Source: Oribacterium parvum (GTDB lineage: Bacteria > Bacillota > Clostridia > Lachnospirales > Lachnospiraceae). From it: a DNA stretch of 5,655 nt. How positions within the stretch are numbered: the first letter of the stretch is position 1; every line of letters begins with the position of its first letter. Positions 1 through 5,217 of this stretch are shown piece after piece. Location of the stretch: positions 1 to 5,655 of the forward strand of contig CALIEL010000006.1 of assembly GCA_938022235.1 (NCBI GenBank), read 5' to 3'. Below the pieces are notes generated by a model that was given only the letters and a program-made list of their open reading frames with translations, was not told the origin of the DNA and did no database searches. Both the position numbers and the translations under genes were made by a program.

Positions 1-1
1 T

Positions 2-835
2 GCCGTCCGAAGAGCCCGGGAGGCAGGAGTGCTTTGTGCCATTGCCACCGGAAGGCACTGGGTGGAAATTTATAATGAAGGCTTGGTGGAGGATATGTAT
101 TTCGATGCCTTTGTCACTTTGGACGGAGGCTATGACTATATCCTGCACCCTGATAAGGCAAGACATGTATTCCAAAAGCAGGGCGCCAAAAAGCCGAAGG
201 ACTACCACTTCCTGATTGATGAGGCAGGGCTTCCCCTGCCTTACTTTGACCCAAAAAACGGAGAGGTACTTTTACAAGAAGACATTCCCGGAGAAATGGT
301 GGAAAATGTCCTGGCAATGGCGGAAGAAAACACCTTTCCCATTCTATTTTTGGAAGAGAGAAGGCTCTACGCCAACTTTGTAAATGATGCTTTGCTACAT
401 TGTCTTTCGGAAATCAAATCCGGCCTTCCTCCCATCCTTCCCCTGTCGAAAGCCAGAAAGAATCCTCTTTATATGCTGATTCCGGTACTTCAGGAAGAGC
501 AAGTTGAAGAGCTGGAAAGAAGAATTCCGGACTGCCATTTGGTTCGCTGGTCCGACGGTCTGTCCTTTGATGTGACCAAAAGAAATATTTCCAAAGTTTC
601 CGGTATCGAAGCCATTTGCAAGGCTTTGGGCATTCAAAAAGAGGAATGTGCCGCCATCGGAGACGGCTGGAATGATGTGGAAATGCTCTCCCATGTAGGA
701 ATGGGCATCGCCATGGGCAACGCCAAAGAAGAATGTAAGGCAGTAGCAAACTACATCACCGCCCCCATATTGGAAGGCGGTCTGCCCCAGGCAGTGGACT
801 ACATTCTAAACTATAACGAAACGCAGAAGAAGTGA
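2..835 (+). CDS. Cof-type HAD-superfamily hydrolase (5' partial)
   Basis: Probable cytoplasmic phosphatase of the Cof/IIB branch of the HAD superfamily, which dephosphorylates small sugar or nucleotide phosphates through a phospho-aspartate. The frame is open from the left edge, and the residues before GTG 29 (AVRRAREAG) fit the helix that leads into HAD motif II. GTG 29 is therefore internal, and the real start with the DxDGT nucleophile lies outside the window. Numbering visible codons from base 2: motif II ATGR at 15-18, a cap domain at about 40-180, the motif III lysine in ISKVSG (about K198), and motif IV GDGWND at 220-225 followed by GIAMGNA. About 26 N-terminal residues are probably missing, making the whole protein near 300 aa. 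The last codons (ETQKK, stop) lie in a 21-bp sequence repeated inverted at the end of the convergent gene. The substrate cannot be predicted. Confidence 0.92.
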   Translation, partial: AVRRAREAGVLCAIATGRHWVEIYNEGLVEDMYFDAFVTLDGGYDYILHPDKARHVFQKQGAKKPKDYHFLIDEAGLPLPYFDPKNGEVLLQEDIPGEMVENVLAMAEENTFPILFLEERRLYANFVNDALLHCLSEIKSGLPPILPLSKARKNPLYMLIPVLQEEQVEELERRIPDCHLVRWSDGLSFDVTKRNISKVSGIEAICKALGIQKEECAAIGDGWNDVEMLSHVGMGIAMGNAKEECKAVANYITAPILEGGLPQAVDYILNYNETQKK

Positions 836-882
836 TGATAAGACTGATTCTCGCTTTCGCTCAAAATAGCGTGTAAGGGGTA
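818..882 (+). repeat. Gene-end repeat module, copy 1
   Basis: First copy of a module that recurs at 926-1000 (+) and 1075-1149 (-). It starts with 21 bp (818-838) holding the last five codons and the stop of the HAD gene. A variable spacer follows, then TCGCTTTCGC (851-860), then TAGCGTGTAAGGGG (867-880), the left arm of a palindrome. Against copy 3 the 21-bp head and the 10-bp TCGCTTTCGC block are identical. The palindrome arm is related, with AGCGTGTAAGGGG here and AGCTTGTAACAGGGG there. The right border is approximate. Confidence 0.8.
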
Positions 883-909
883 TACTCTTAGTTCTCCCCT
901 TACACGCTA
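867..909 (-). terminator. 14-bp perfect hairpin, candidate terminator
   Basis: A perfect 14-bp inverted repeat (867-880 with 896-909) encloses a 15-nt loop. Read on the minus strand the stem runs straight into TTTTGA, which is a short U-tract. It could therefore end transcripts of the membrane enzyme that read past the nearer palindrome. Read on plus it is followed by AGCATAAAC with no U-tract, so intrinsic termination of the HAD gene here is doubtful, although the stem could protect its mRNA 3' end. It begins 31 bp after the HAD stop and its arms resemble those of the larger palindrome at 976-1098. Confidence 0.5.
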
Positions 910-925
910 AGCATAAACTTTAAAA

Positions 926-1000
926 GAAACACAAAAGAAGTGGTATTAGCAAGACGAGTATCCATCAGCTTTCAAGCAGTATAGCTTGTAATAAGGGGCA
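926..1000 (+). repeat. Gene-end repeat module, copy 2 (degenerate, not attached to a gene)
   Basis: Second plus-strand copy. Its head (926-946) matches the 21-bp head of copy 1 at 16 of 21 positions, but the stop-codon region has decayed (GAAGTGGTAT instead of GAAGTGATGA). The later part reads TATCC, a CTTTC-containing block, then the 16 bp at 976-991 and AGGGGCA at 994-1000. This is very close to copy 3 in the opposite orientation. Copies 2 and 3 are both 75 bp and form the arms of a 224-bp imperfect palindrome centred at about 1037. No gene ends in this copy. Confidence 0.75.
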
Positions 1001-1098
1001 ATCTGAGCCCGCGGGTTCTTGGCTTTTGTTTTTTAAAAGCTTAGAACCCCTGCGAGGCGAGGTTAGCGGGAGCGTGCCCCTGTTACAAGCTATACTGC
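976..1098. repeat. Long nested palindrome (core of copies 2 and 3)
   Basis: The nested pairings are: 976-991 with 1083-1098 (16 bp, perfect); 994-1000 with 1075-1081 (7 bp); 1008-1012 with 1066-1070 (5 bp); 1013-1019 with 1043-1049 (7 bp); and 1022-1027 with 1035-1040 (6 bp). The segment 1050-1065 loops out. Such an array could form a cruciform in DNA or a long branched hairpin in RNA from either strand. No protein is encoded and no transposase is adjacent. A MITE- or REP-like element, or a structured 3' UTR, are the main alternatives. Confidence 0.75.
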
Positions 1099-1149
1099 GC
1101 GAAAGCGATTTCGGATAAAGCTTACCCTTCATCACTTCTTCTGCGTTTC
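1075..1149 (-). repeat. Gene-end repeat module, copy 3 (inverted)
   Basis: Minus-strand copy of the module. Its 21-bp head (1129-1149) is the exact reverse complement of 818-838 and carries the last five codons and TGA of the membrane enzyme. TCGCTTTCGC follows (1099-1108 on the opposite strand), then the arm 1083-1098 of the long palindrome. From the stop codon to the palindrome is 33 bp, against 31 bp in copy 1. Homology with copy 2 runs over the full 75 bp. Confidence 0.82.
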
Positions 1150-2865
1150 TTTTATTTTTTTGCTTTGCTCCTCCGCCTCCTTCTTTTTCTTCTCCTCTTT
1201 TTCCTTCTTCTTTTCTTCTTTCTGAATAAAGGCGGATTCTTTGTCAATCTGTCCCAGAGAAATCATAAAGTCGGAGCGTTTTTCCAGTTCTTTTTTTACA
1301 TGCTTTAATCCGTATTCTTCTATAAGGGTTGGGGTTGTGGAAAATAAATTTCTGCCCAGTCCCAGCTTATCTCCCGGAATTTCTACCCCCATAGCTGCCA
1401 AAGTAGTGGGGAAGTCGTCAAAGGTACTGTATTCCCGATATTTCTTTTCTTCCACGGTGGGAAGGGCATTGAGATAGGTGGTGAAAACCTTTCTTTGATA
1501 GCTTTTTTCCACACCATTACAGAAATCGTGATCCATGGTGGGGTGATCCCCGGAAATGACTATGGTTGTATTTTCATAAAAAGGCTGCTGCTGTACCCAG
1601 TGAACAAAGTTGGATACCTGCCGGGATGTACATTGGTACACATCCGCATACTGATTTTTCGGGTGCTTTCTTTCGCAAAGTCTGCACACATAACCATCCG
1701 GAAAATGAGTATCCACTGTAAGCAAGGTCAGATTAAAGGGTTGTTCCGCCTTCCCCAGTTTTTCCAATTCTTCCTTCGCGTACAGAAAAAGCTTCTCATC
1801 CTCAAAGCCCCAGTTCACCCAATAGTTTCTGGGAAATTTGCCTTTTCTCTTCCAATAGGAAAAATCCTCCACGGCTACGTTTCCATGATCCTCCATGAAA
1901 AGCTCTCTTCCGCCAAAATAGCCTACAGAGCCTAAGAGGAATTTTTGATTGTAGCCTTCCTCTTCCAGAATATCGCCCAGGGCGGTTACAGAAGGGAAAA
2001 AATGCTTTTGGCTATCCATGGAATTTTGCTCAATGGAGATTTTCAAAGGAAGACCGGTGCTCTCTCCGAAAATCGCTCCCATGGTCCAGGTGGCTCCGGG
2101 AAGGGCAATGCCCCCATTCCTTTTTTCTCCCTCTCCGGCAAAGTCCTCTCCCTCTTCGCCCAAAGCCATCAATTCGGGCAGAAGATTTTCCGGAAAATCT
2201 CCGCCGTGCTCCTTGTCCATAAAGGTAAGCTCCGTGGATTCCATGTAAATATAGATAAGATTTCTTTTCTTCTCCGGAAATTTCAAGTCCACATTTTTCG
2301 GATCCACATAATGCTCTTCAATAAACTTGGAGGATTGAAATTGGGAGCTTAAAAAAGAACCAAGAGAAATACCGTCCCAAGCATCTAAAATAGTCACCGC
2401 CACAAGGAAAATGCTGAAAAAGCCACAAAGAGGCAGGAAGGCCTTCTTGATTTTGGGAAGGAAGATTCGCACTTTGGGCGTAATAAGCTTTTGAAGCTTA
2501 GAAAAGGCAATGGCTTCATGAGAAGGCGCAAAGGCTACTCCATTGGAGTACGTCATAGCTTCTCCATTTTCTGTAGGCTTCTTTTGTTTTTGGTAGAAAA
2601 AATAATAAAACACAGAGAGGGATAGCCATAAAAGAATGGCCGGCGCCAAGGCTGTGATAATAAAAAGCTGTACCAGATGCCCGTTGGCTCCCCCCATAGG
2701 GGCGAAAATATGAAAGAGAATCTCATCTACCGTAAGCTCTTCCCAGTTACTAACTAAAAAAAGATAGGATAAGCGAAACAGACAGCTGAATCCCAGCAGA
2801 AAAAATAAAAGATAGGGAAGGAGCTTTTTCCCTATTGATTTTTTGTTATTGCTATTTTGTTCCAT
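1132..2865 (-). CDS. LTA synthase / OpgB-like phosphoglycerol transferase, membrane-bound
   Basis: A 577-aa alkaline-phosphatase-superfamily (sulfatase fold) enzyme, probably moving phosphoglycerol from lipid to a cell-surface glycan or teichoic-acid chain on the outer face of the membrane. There are hydrophobic segments at about 15-39, 63-91 and 142-162, then an extracytoplasmic catalytic domain at about 200-515. Likely metal and catalytic residues are E209 (IYMESTE), a threonine in GATWT (T259 or T261), VDTH (D385, H387) and SGDH (D440, H441). The blocks ATWTMGA..STGLPL and VDTHFPDGYVC are more like OpgB/MdoB than classical LtaS, and only three membrane segments are visible where LtaS has five. 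The tail (549-577) is 14 Lys and 9 Glu in 29 residues. ATG 2865 is chosen because AAGAAGGTG lies 8 nt upstream. The gene converges on the HAD gene, with its stop inside a repeat module. The exact polymer and product are not determinable. Confidence 0.9.
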   Translation of the reverse strand: MEQNSNNKKSIGKKLLPYLLFFLLGFSCLFRLSYLFLVSNWEELTVDEILFHIFAPMGGANGHLVQLFIITALAPAILLWLSLSVFYYFFYQKQKKPTENGEAMTYSNGVAFAPSHEAIAFSKLQKLITPKVRIFLPKIKKAFLPLCGFFSIFLVAVTILDAWDGISLGSFLSSQFQSSKFIEEHYVDPKNVDLKFPEKKRNLIYIYMESTELTFMDKEHGGDFPENLLPELMALGEEGEDFAGEGEKRNGGIALPGATWTMGAIFGESTGLPLKISIEQNSMDSQKHFFPSVTALGDILEEEGYNQKFLLGSVGYFGGRELFMEDHGNVAVEDFSYWKRKGKFPRNYWVNWGFEDEKLFLYAKEELEKLGKAEQPFNLTLLTVDTHFPDGYVCRLCERKHPKNQYADVYQCTSRQVSNFVHWVQQQPFYENTTIVISGDHPTMDHDFCNGVEKSYQRKVFTTYLNALPTVEEKKYREYSTFDDFPTTLAAMGVEIPGDKLGLGRNLFSTTPTLIEEYGLKHVKKELEKRSDFMISLGQIDKESAFIQKEEKKKEKEEKKKKEAEEQSKKIKETQKK

Positions 2866-2873
2866 GAAATATT

Positions 2874-2882
2874 CACCTTCTT
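2874..2882 (-). promoter_or_regulatory. Ribosome binding site of the membrane enzyme
   Basis: AAGAAGGTG on the minus strand sits 8 nt before ATG 2865. It is a good Shine-Dalgarno match and fixes that start. Confidence 0.75.
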
Positions 2883-2916
2883 ATGCATGAAGAGAAAAAT
2901 CTTCTTGCTGTATCAT

Positions 2917-2938
2917 ATTCTTCCGGCCATAGAAGAAT
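2917..2938 (-). promoter_or_regulatory. Short inverted repeat in the membrane-enzyme leader
   Basis: ATTCTTC (2917-2923) and GAAGAAT (2932-2938) form a perfect 7-bp inverted repeat with an 8-nt centre, about 50-70 bp before the start codon. On the minus strand it is followed by TATGAT, a possible -10 box without a convincing -35. It may be an operator or a leader hairpin. I could not place a confident promoter in 2940-3097. Confidence 0.3.
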
Positions 2939-3097
2939 CACCGGAAGAGAGCATGTTCTTCTACGCGTATAAAAGCTTTTGTCCAAGGATAAAAATACAA
3001 CTTTTCCCTCTTTAGCACAAGGGTATAGCCATAAAGCCGCGAATCAAAAAGGGAGCCATAGGGAAAAATTCGAAAATAAGCTATAAGCAAAAAGTCG

Positions 3098-3134
3098 AAA
3101 AAAATAGAGCGATCTCGAAAACCGAAAGTCGCTC
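3098..3134 (-). terminator. Rho-independent terminator of the HD-domain gene
   Basis: On the minus strand, GAGCGA (3134-3129) pairs with TCGCTC (3112-3107) around a 16-nt loop and is followed by TA and seven consecutive T (3104-3098). It lies about 36 bp past the HD gene stop, which separates that gene from the membrane-enzyme gene downstream. A further pair (CTATAAG 3081-3087 with CTTATAG 3139-3145) brackets it. Confidence 0.75.
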
Positions 3135-3169
3135 CATTCTTATAGTAAGAGAAAAATCCCCGAAGAAAT

Positions 3170-3715
3170 TTATTCTTCATCCTCTCTGTTCCGGACATAA
3201 ACCGGTGCCTTCTTGGGAGAAAGATGCAACATCTCTCTGAATCTGGCAAAGGCATCTACCGCATTCTGCCAAGACTCCTGCAGGGCTACGGTCTTGTCGG
3301 ATAAGGTCAATAAATAGGCTATCCTGCTGTTGGGAATACGGGTAGAAAGAGGGAACATATGGGTTAAAATAGCTCTCTTCTCTGTCTCCGTTAAAGCAAA
3401 ATTCTGTGCTTCGGAGTTCTCCACCGCATCCTCCGGATGATAGAAGCAATACCAACGTCCATTGTGGGTGGTACCGTCATCCTTATGATAGTCAATCATG
3501 CAAAAATCATGAAGGAAACCGATTCTGGCCGCGCTGTCCGCATCCATGCCCCAGCTTTTTGCCAAATGATATGCCATGTAGGCCACACGAACACTATGGT
3601 CAAAGGTATTGGTACTTCCATGCCGGGGCACCGCCTTCAACTTGCAATATTCCTTATTTTCCGTAATTTCTTTAAACTGCTGAATAAACTCAAGCTGTTC
3701 TTTCTTTAAATCCAT
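3170..3715 (-). CDS. HD-domain metal-dependent phosphohydrolase
   Basis: A 181-aa soluble protein of the HD superfamily (HD/PF01966-like), whose members use a His/Asp metal site to cleave phosphate esters, often of nucleotides. The metal ligands appear in the usual order: H40 (TFDHS), H69-D70 (GFLHDF), H93 (YHPED), H119 (LTHMFP) and D140 (LSDK). The extra histidines suggest a two-metal site. The protein is one helical domain with no signal peptide or membrane segment. ATG 3715 is supported by GAAAGGG 5 nt upstream (3721-3727) and a good promoter 40-70 bp upstream. A terminator follows, so it is probably monocistronic. It diverges from the nitroreductase gene. The substrate is unknown, and related clostridial proteins are usually annotated only as HD-domain proteins. 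Confidence 0.88.
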   Translation of the reverse strand: MDLKKEQLEFIQQFKEITENKEYCKLKAVPRHGSTNTFDHSVRVAYMAYHLAKSWGMDADSAARIGFLHDFCMIDYHKDDGTTHNGRWYCFYHPEDAVENSEAQNFALTETEKRAILTHMFPLSTRIPNSRIAYLLTLSDKTVALQESWQNAVDAFARFREMLHLSPKKAPVYVRNREDEE

Positions 3716-3755
3716 CTGTTCCCTTTCTATCTATTTAAAATTAAGAAACGTTATT

Positions 3756-3784
3756 ACTATACTCTTTCCCCTATGCTCCTGCAA
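3756..3784 (-). promoter_or_regulatory. Sigma-A promoter of the HD-domain gene
   Basis: On the minus strand, TTGCAG (3784-3779) and TATAGT (3761-3756) are separated by exactly 17 bp. That places the transcription start near 3749 and gives a leader of about 35 nt. The 10-mer GAAAGAGTAT occurs twice, 25 bp apart (3793-3784 and 3768-3759), touching both boxes, and could be a regulator site. Confidence 0.65.
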
Positions 3785-3833
3785 TACTCTTTCGAGAATT
3801 TTAAAAAAAGAGTAGGAAATCTACAACCCATAT

Positions 3834-3949
3834 TTCGGCGCGGTACCGAAGATGCATAAGGCTTTGCCTTCTTCACTTTACTCTCCGCAAAATACAAGAA
3901 AAGGCTCTTAGCTTCGCTTTCTGCAAGGAGAATATATCTCTTCGCCTTG
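3834..3949. other. Cluster of short hairpins in the divergent control region
   Basis: Within the 419 bp between the HD and nitroreductase genes no coding frame is credible. Several small inverted repeats occur: TTCGG/CCGAA (3834-3838 with 3846-3850), AAGGC/GCCTT around TTT (3858-3862 with 3866-3870, flanked by GAAG/CTTC), and CAAGG/CCTTG (3924-3928 with 3945-3949). Each is short and could be chance. Together they make a structured or protein-bound region possible. I see no known riboswitch consensus. Confidence 0.25.
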
Positions 3950-3958
3950 TCTCTCCGT

Positions 3959-4005
3959 TTTCTACAAATATCCGTCAGGACTTTCTACAAAGAAAAATGT
4001 AGAAA
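3959..4005. promoter_or_regulatory. Repeated TTTCTACA motif, candidate operator
   Basis: TTTCTACAAA occurs directly repeated at 3959-3968 and 3982-3991, 23 bp apart. The second copy forms a perfect 8-bp inverted repeat with TGTAGAAA at 3998-4005 (8-nt centre). The cluster ends about 30 bp upstream of the likely nitroreductase -10 box, where an activator or repressor would sit. A further TCTACA is at 3820-3825. Confidence 0.4.
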
Positions 4006-4036
4006 TGTAAAGTTCTCTTAGAGCTTTTTCCGTTCT

Positions 4037-4042
4037 TATGAT
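4037..4042 (+). promoter_or_regulatory. Possible -10 box of the nitroreductase gene
   Basis: TATGAT, followed by AAAAT, resembles a -10 element. No good -35 is present 16-18 bp upstream (TTCTCT region, 4013-4019), which fits a promoter needing an activator. The start of transcription would be near 4049, giving a leader of about 85 nt. Confidence 0.35.
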
Positions 4043-4053
4043 AAAATAGCTTT

Positions 4054-4095
4054 AGTCTATTTAGAAAAACTCTCCTATTTTTATAGGAAGAGACT
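4054..4095 (+). other. Leader hairpin of the nitroreductase mRNA
   Basis: TCCTAT (4073-4078) and ATAGGA (4083-4088) pair around TTTT. The stem extends past a one-base bulge with CTC/GAG, and AGTCT (4054-4058) can pair with AGACT (4091-4095) outside it. The structure lies between the possible -10 box and the ribosome binding site. It leaves the Shine-Dalgarno site free, so it may act in mRNA stability rather than by occluding translation. Confidence 0.4.
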
Positions 4096-4134
4096 GGAAA
4101 AAATCACTGATTCAGGAGAAAGAGAGGGTACATT

Positions 4135-5004
4135 ATGAAGTGGAGAGAGCTCATTAAAGAACGGAGTTCCATCCGTAGCTATAAGGATAAGAAGGTAGAT
4201 GAAAAATTGCTGGAGCAGGTACGGCAGTATATGAAGGAGCTGTCTCCCCTTATTCCGGAGCAGAAGACAGAGATTCTTTTACTGGGAAAGGAAGCCGGTC
4301 CTCGTTTGGAAGGCATCGTAGGCTATATGGGAAATGCTTTTTTTGCCCCTAACTATATCTTACTTTTAGGAGAGGACAGCGAAGAAGGCTACATCCATGC
4401 AGGCTATCTGGCTGCACAGTTGGAATTGAAGCTTACAGAACTGAAGTTAAATACCTGCTTTTTAACGATTAACGAAGCAAAGGCGGTAAAAACCGCTTTG
4501 AATATTAATTCTCCCCTTACCGTTACCACCTGCATCAGCTTTGGACACGGTAATCCGGAGAAGGACAGCAACCGTATCGATATTAAGTCCAGATCCGATG
4601 TGCGCATGGAGAAGATCAAAGGACATATTGCTCCTAAGATTGCCATGGATGAACTGGTTTCCCAGTCTGTTTTCGGACAGAACTGTGATTTTGCCGAGGA
4701 TGCCATGGATCCAAACTGGGAGAAGGCCTTTTATGCCTCAAGTCTTGCCCCGGCCGCATTGAATCGCCAGACCTATCGTTTCTTAATAGAAGACAATATG
4801 CTCTATCTTCTGGATCGGGAGGTTAAACATATTACTAAGGAAGACCGGTACTTAAATGACGGTATTGTAATGTTCTACTTCCATACCGTTCTGACCGCAC
4901 ATTTCCATAAGCCGGATAGCTGGACGGTAGGCAACGTGGAGAAGAAGCCTGAGTGGAAGGTTCCGGAGGAATATTTCGTAGTGGGAACATACCGCTTGTT
5001 CTAA
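4135..5004 (+). CDS. TM1586-type nitroreductase family protein
   Basis: A 289-aa cytoplasmic flavoprotein of the nitroreductase fold, best matching the putative TM nitroreductase group (TM1586, PF14512), in which two half-domains lie in one chain. The N-terminal lobe opens with RSSIRSY (10-16), the FMN-phosphate-contacting arginine/serine motif of nitroreductases, and contains GYIHAGYLAAQLELKL (85-100). The second lobe starts near 165 and has SSLAPAALNRQTYRF (202-216), typical of this group, then a NDGI motif (241-244). The length is normal for the group, and there is no signal peptide or membrane segment. ATG 4135 follows GAGGG (4124-4128) at 6 nt spacing. It is probably monocistronic, with yggS beginning 213 bp later under its own TATAAT box. 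The electron acceptor is unknown, and a role in reducing quinones or nitroaromatics is only a family-level guess. Confidence 0.87.
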   Translation: MKWRELIKERSSIRSYKDKKVDEKLLEQVRQYMKELSPLIPEQKTEILLLGKEAGPRLEGIVGYMGNAFFAPNYILLLGEDSEEGYIHAGYLAAQLELKLTELKLNTCFLTINEAKAVKTALNINSPLTVTTCISFGHGNPEKDSNRIDIKSRSDVRMEKIKGHIAPKIAMDELVSQSVFGQNCDFAEDAMDPNWEKAFYASSLAPAALNRQTYRFLIEDNMLYLLDREVKHITKEDRYLNDGIVMFYFHTVLTAHFHKPDSWTVGNVEKKPEWKVPEEYFVVGTYRLF

Positions 5005-5045
5005 ATCGCGCAGACTTGAAAGCGCTGCACTTTGATGGCAATAGG

Positions 5046-5138
5046 GTTACGAGTCGCAATTTAACTTTGGTTGCACTGGAGTTATAAGTCACAACTCAAC
5101 TTTGGTTGCACTATTTGTTAGTCGCGGCTTAACTTCGC
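5046..5138 (+). repeat. Degenerate 35-bp tandem repeat
   Basis: Unit 1 (5046-5080) and unit 2 (5081-5115) match at 27 of 35 positions and share AACTTTGGTTGCACT. A third, shortened and diverged unit follows at 5117-5138 (GTTAGTCGCGGCTTAACTTCGC). Each unit can form a short stem, GCAA/TTGC in unit 1, CAAC/GTTG in unit 2 and GCGG/TCGC in unit 3. Unit 3 is followed by TTTTT and could weakly terminate the nitroreductase transcript. A related GCTGCACTTT lies upstream at 5024-5033. There are no spacers, so it is not a CRISPR array. Confidence 0.6.
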
Positions 5139-5146
5139 TTTTTCTA

Positions 5147-5175
5147 TAGTCCTTTCTCTAAAAAGCTTCTATAAT
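5147..5175 (+). promoter_or_regulatory. Promoter of yggS
   Basis: A perfect TATAAT is at 5170-5175, with a weak -35 (TAGTCC, 5147-5152) at 17 bp spacing. Transcription would start near 5182, giving a leader of about 36 nt. Confidence 0.55.
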
Positions 5176-5217
5176 AGGGCTATCTGTATATATAACTTTA
5201 GTAGAAAGGAAACTCCT

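Noticed and set aside
29..31. GTG as start of the HAD gene
   Set aside because: The frame stays open to the left edge and the upstream residues fit the HAD motif II helix, so this GTG is an internal valine codon.
976..1098. Integron attC site
   Set aside because: The length and palindrome fit, but the arms do not give the GTTRRRY/RYYYAAC core pair, and no integrase or cassette array is present.
818..1149. Classical insertion sequence or MITE with target duplication
   Set aside because: There is no transposase, and no target-site duplication is visible next to 818 and 1149. A MITE-like origin remains possible, but the borders are not established.
1495..2352. Long plus-strand frames opposite the membrane-enzyme gene
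   Set aside because: They are antisense to a gene with clear family motifs and have no recognisable domains or ribosome binding sites. They are shadows.
2938..3180. An 80-codon minus-strand frame whose ATG overlaps the HD gene stop (translational coupling)
   Set aside because: It runs through the HD gene's terminator (3098-3134), the product is an unrecognisable Phe/Tyr/Arg-rich sequence, and the ribosome binding site would abut the ATG. It is most likely chance.
3716..4134. FMN or other known riboswitch before the nitroreductase
   Set aside because: The hairpins are short and no recognisable riboswitch core sequence is present.
5046..5138. CRISPR array
   Set aside because: Units are directly adjacent with no unique spacers, diverge from each other, and no cas gene is nearby.
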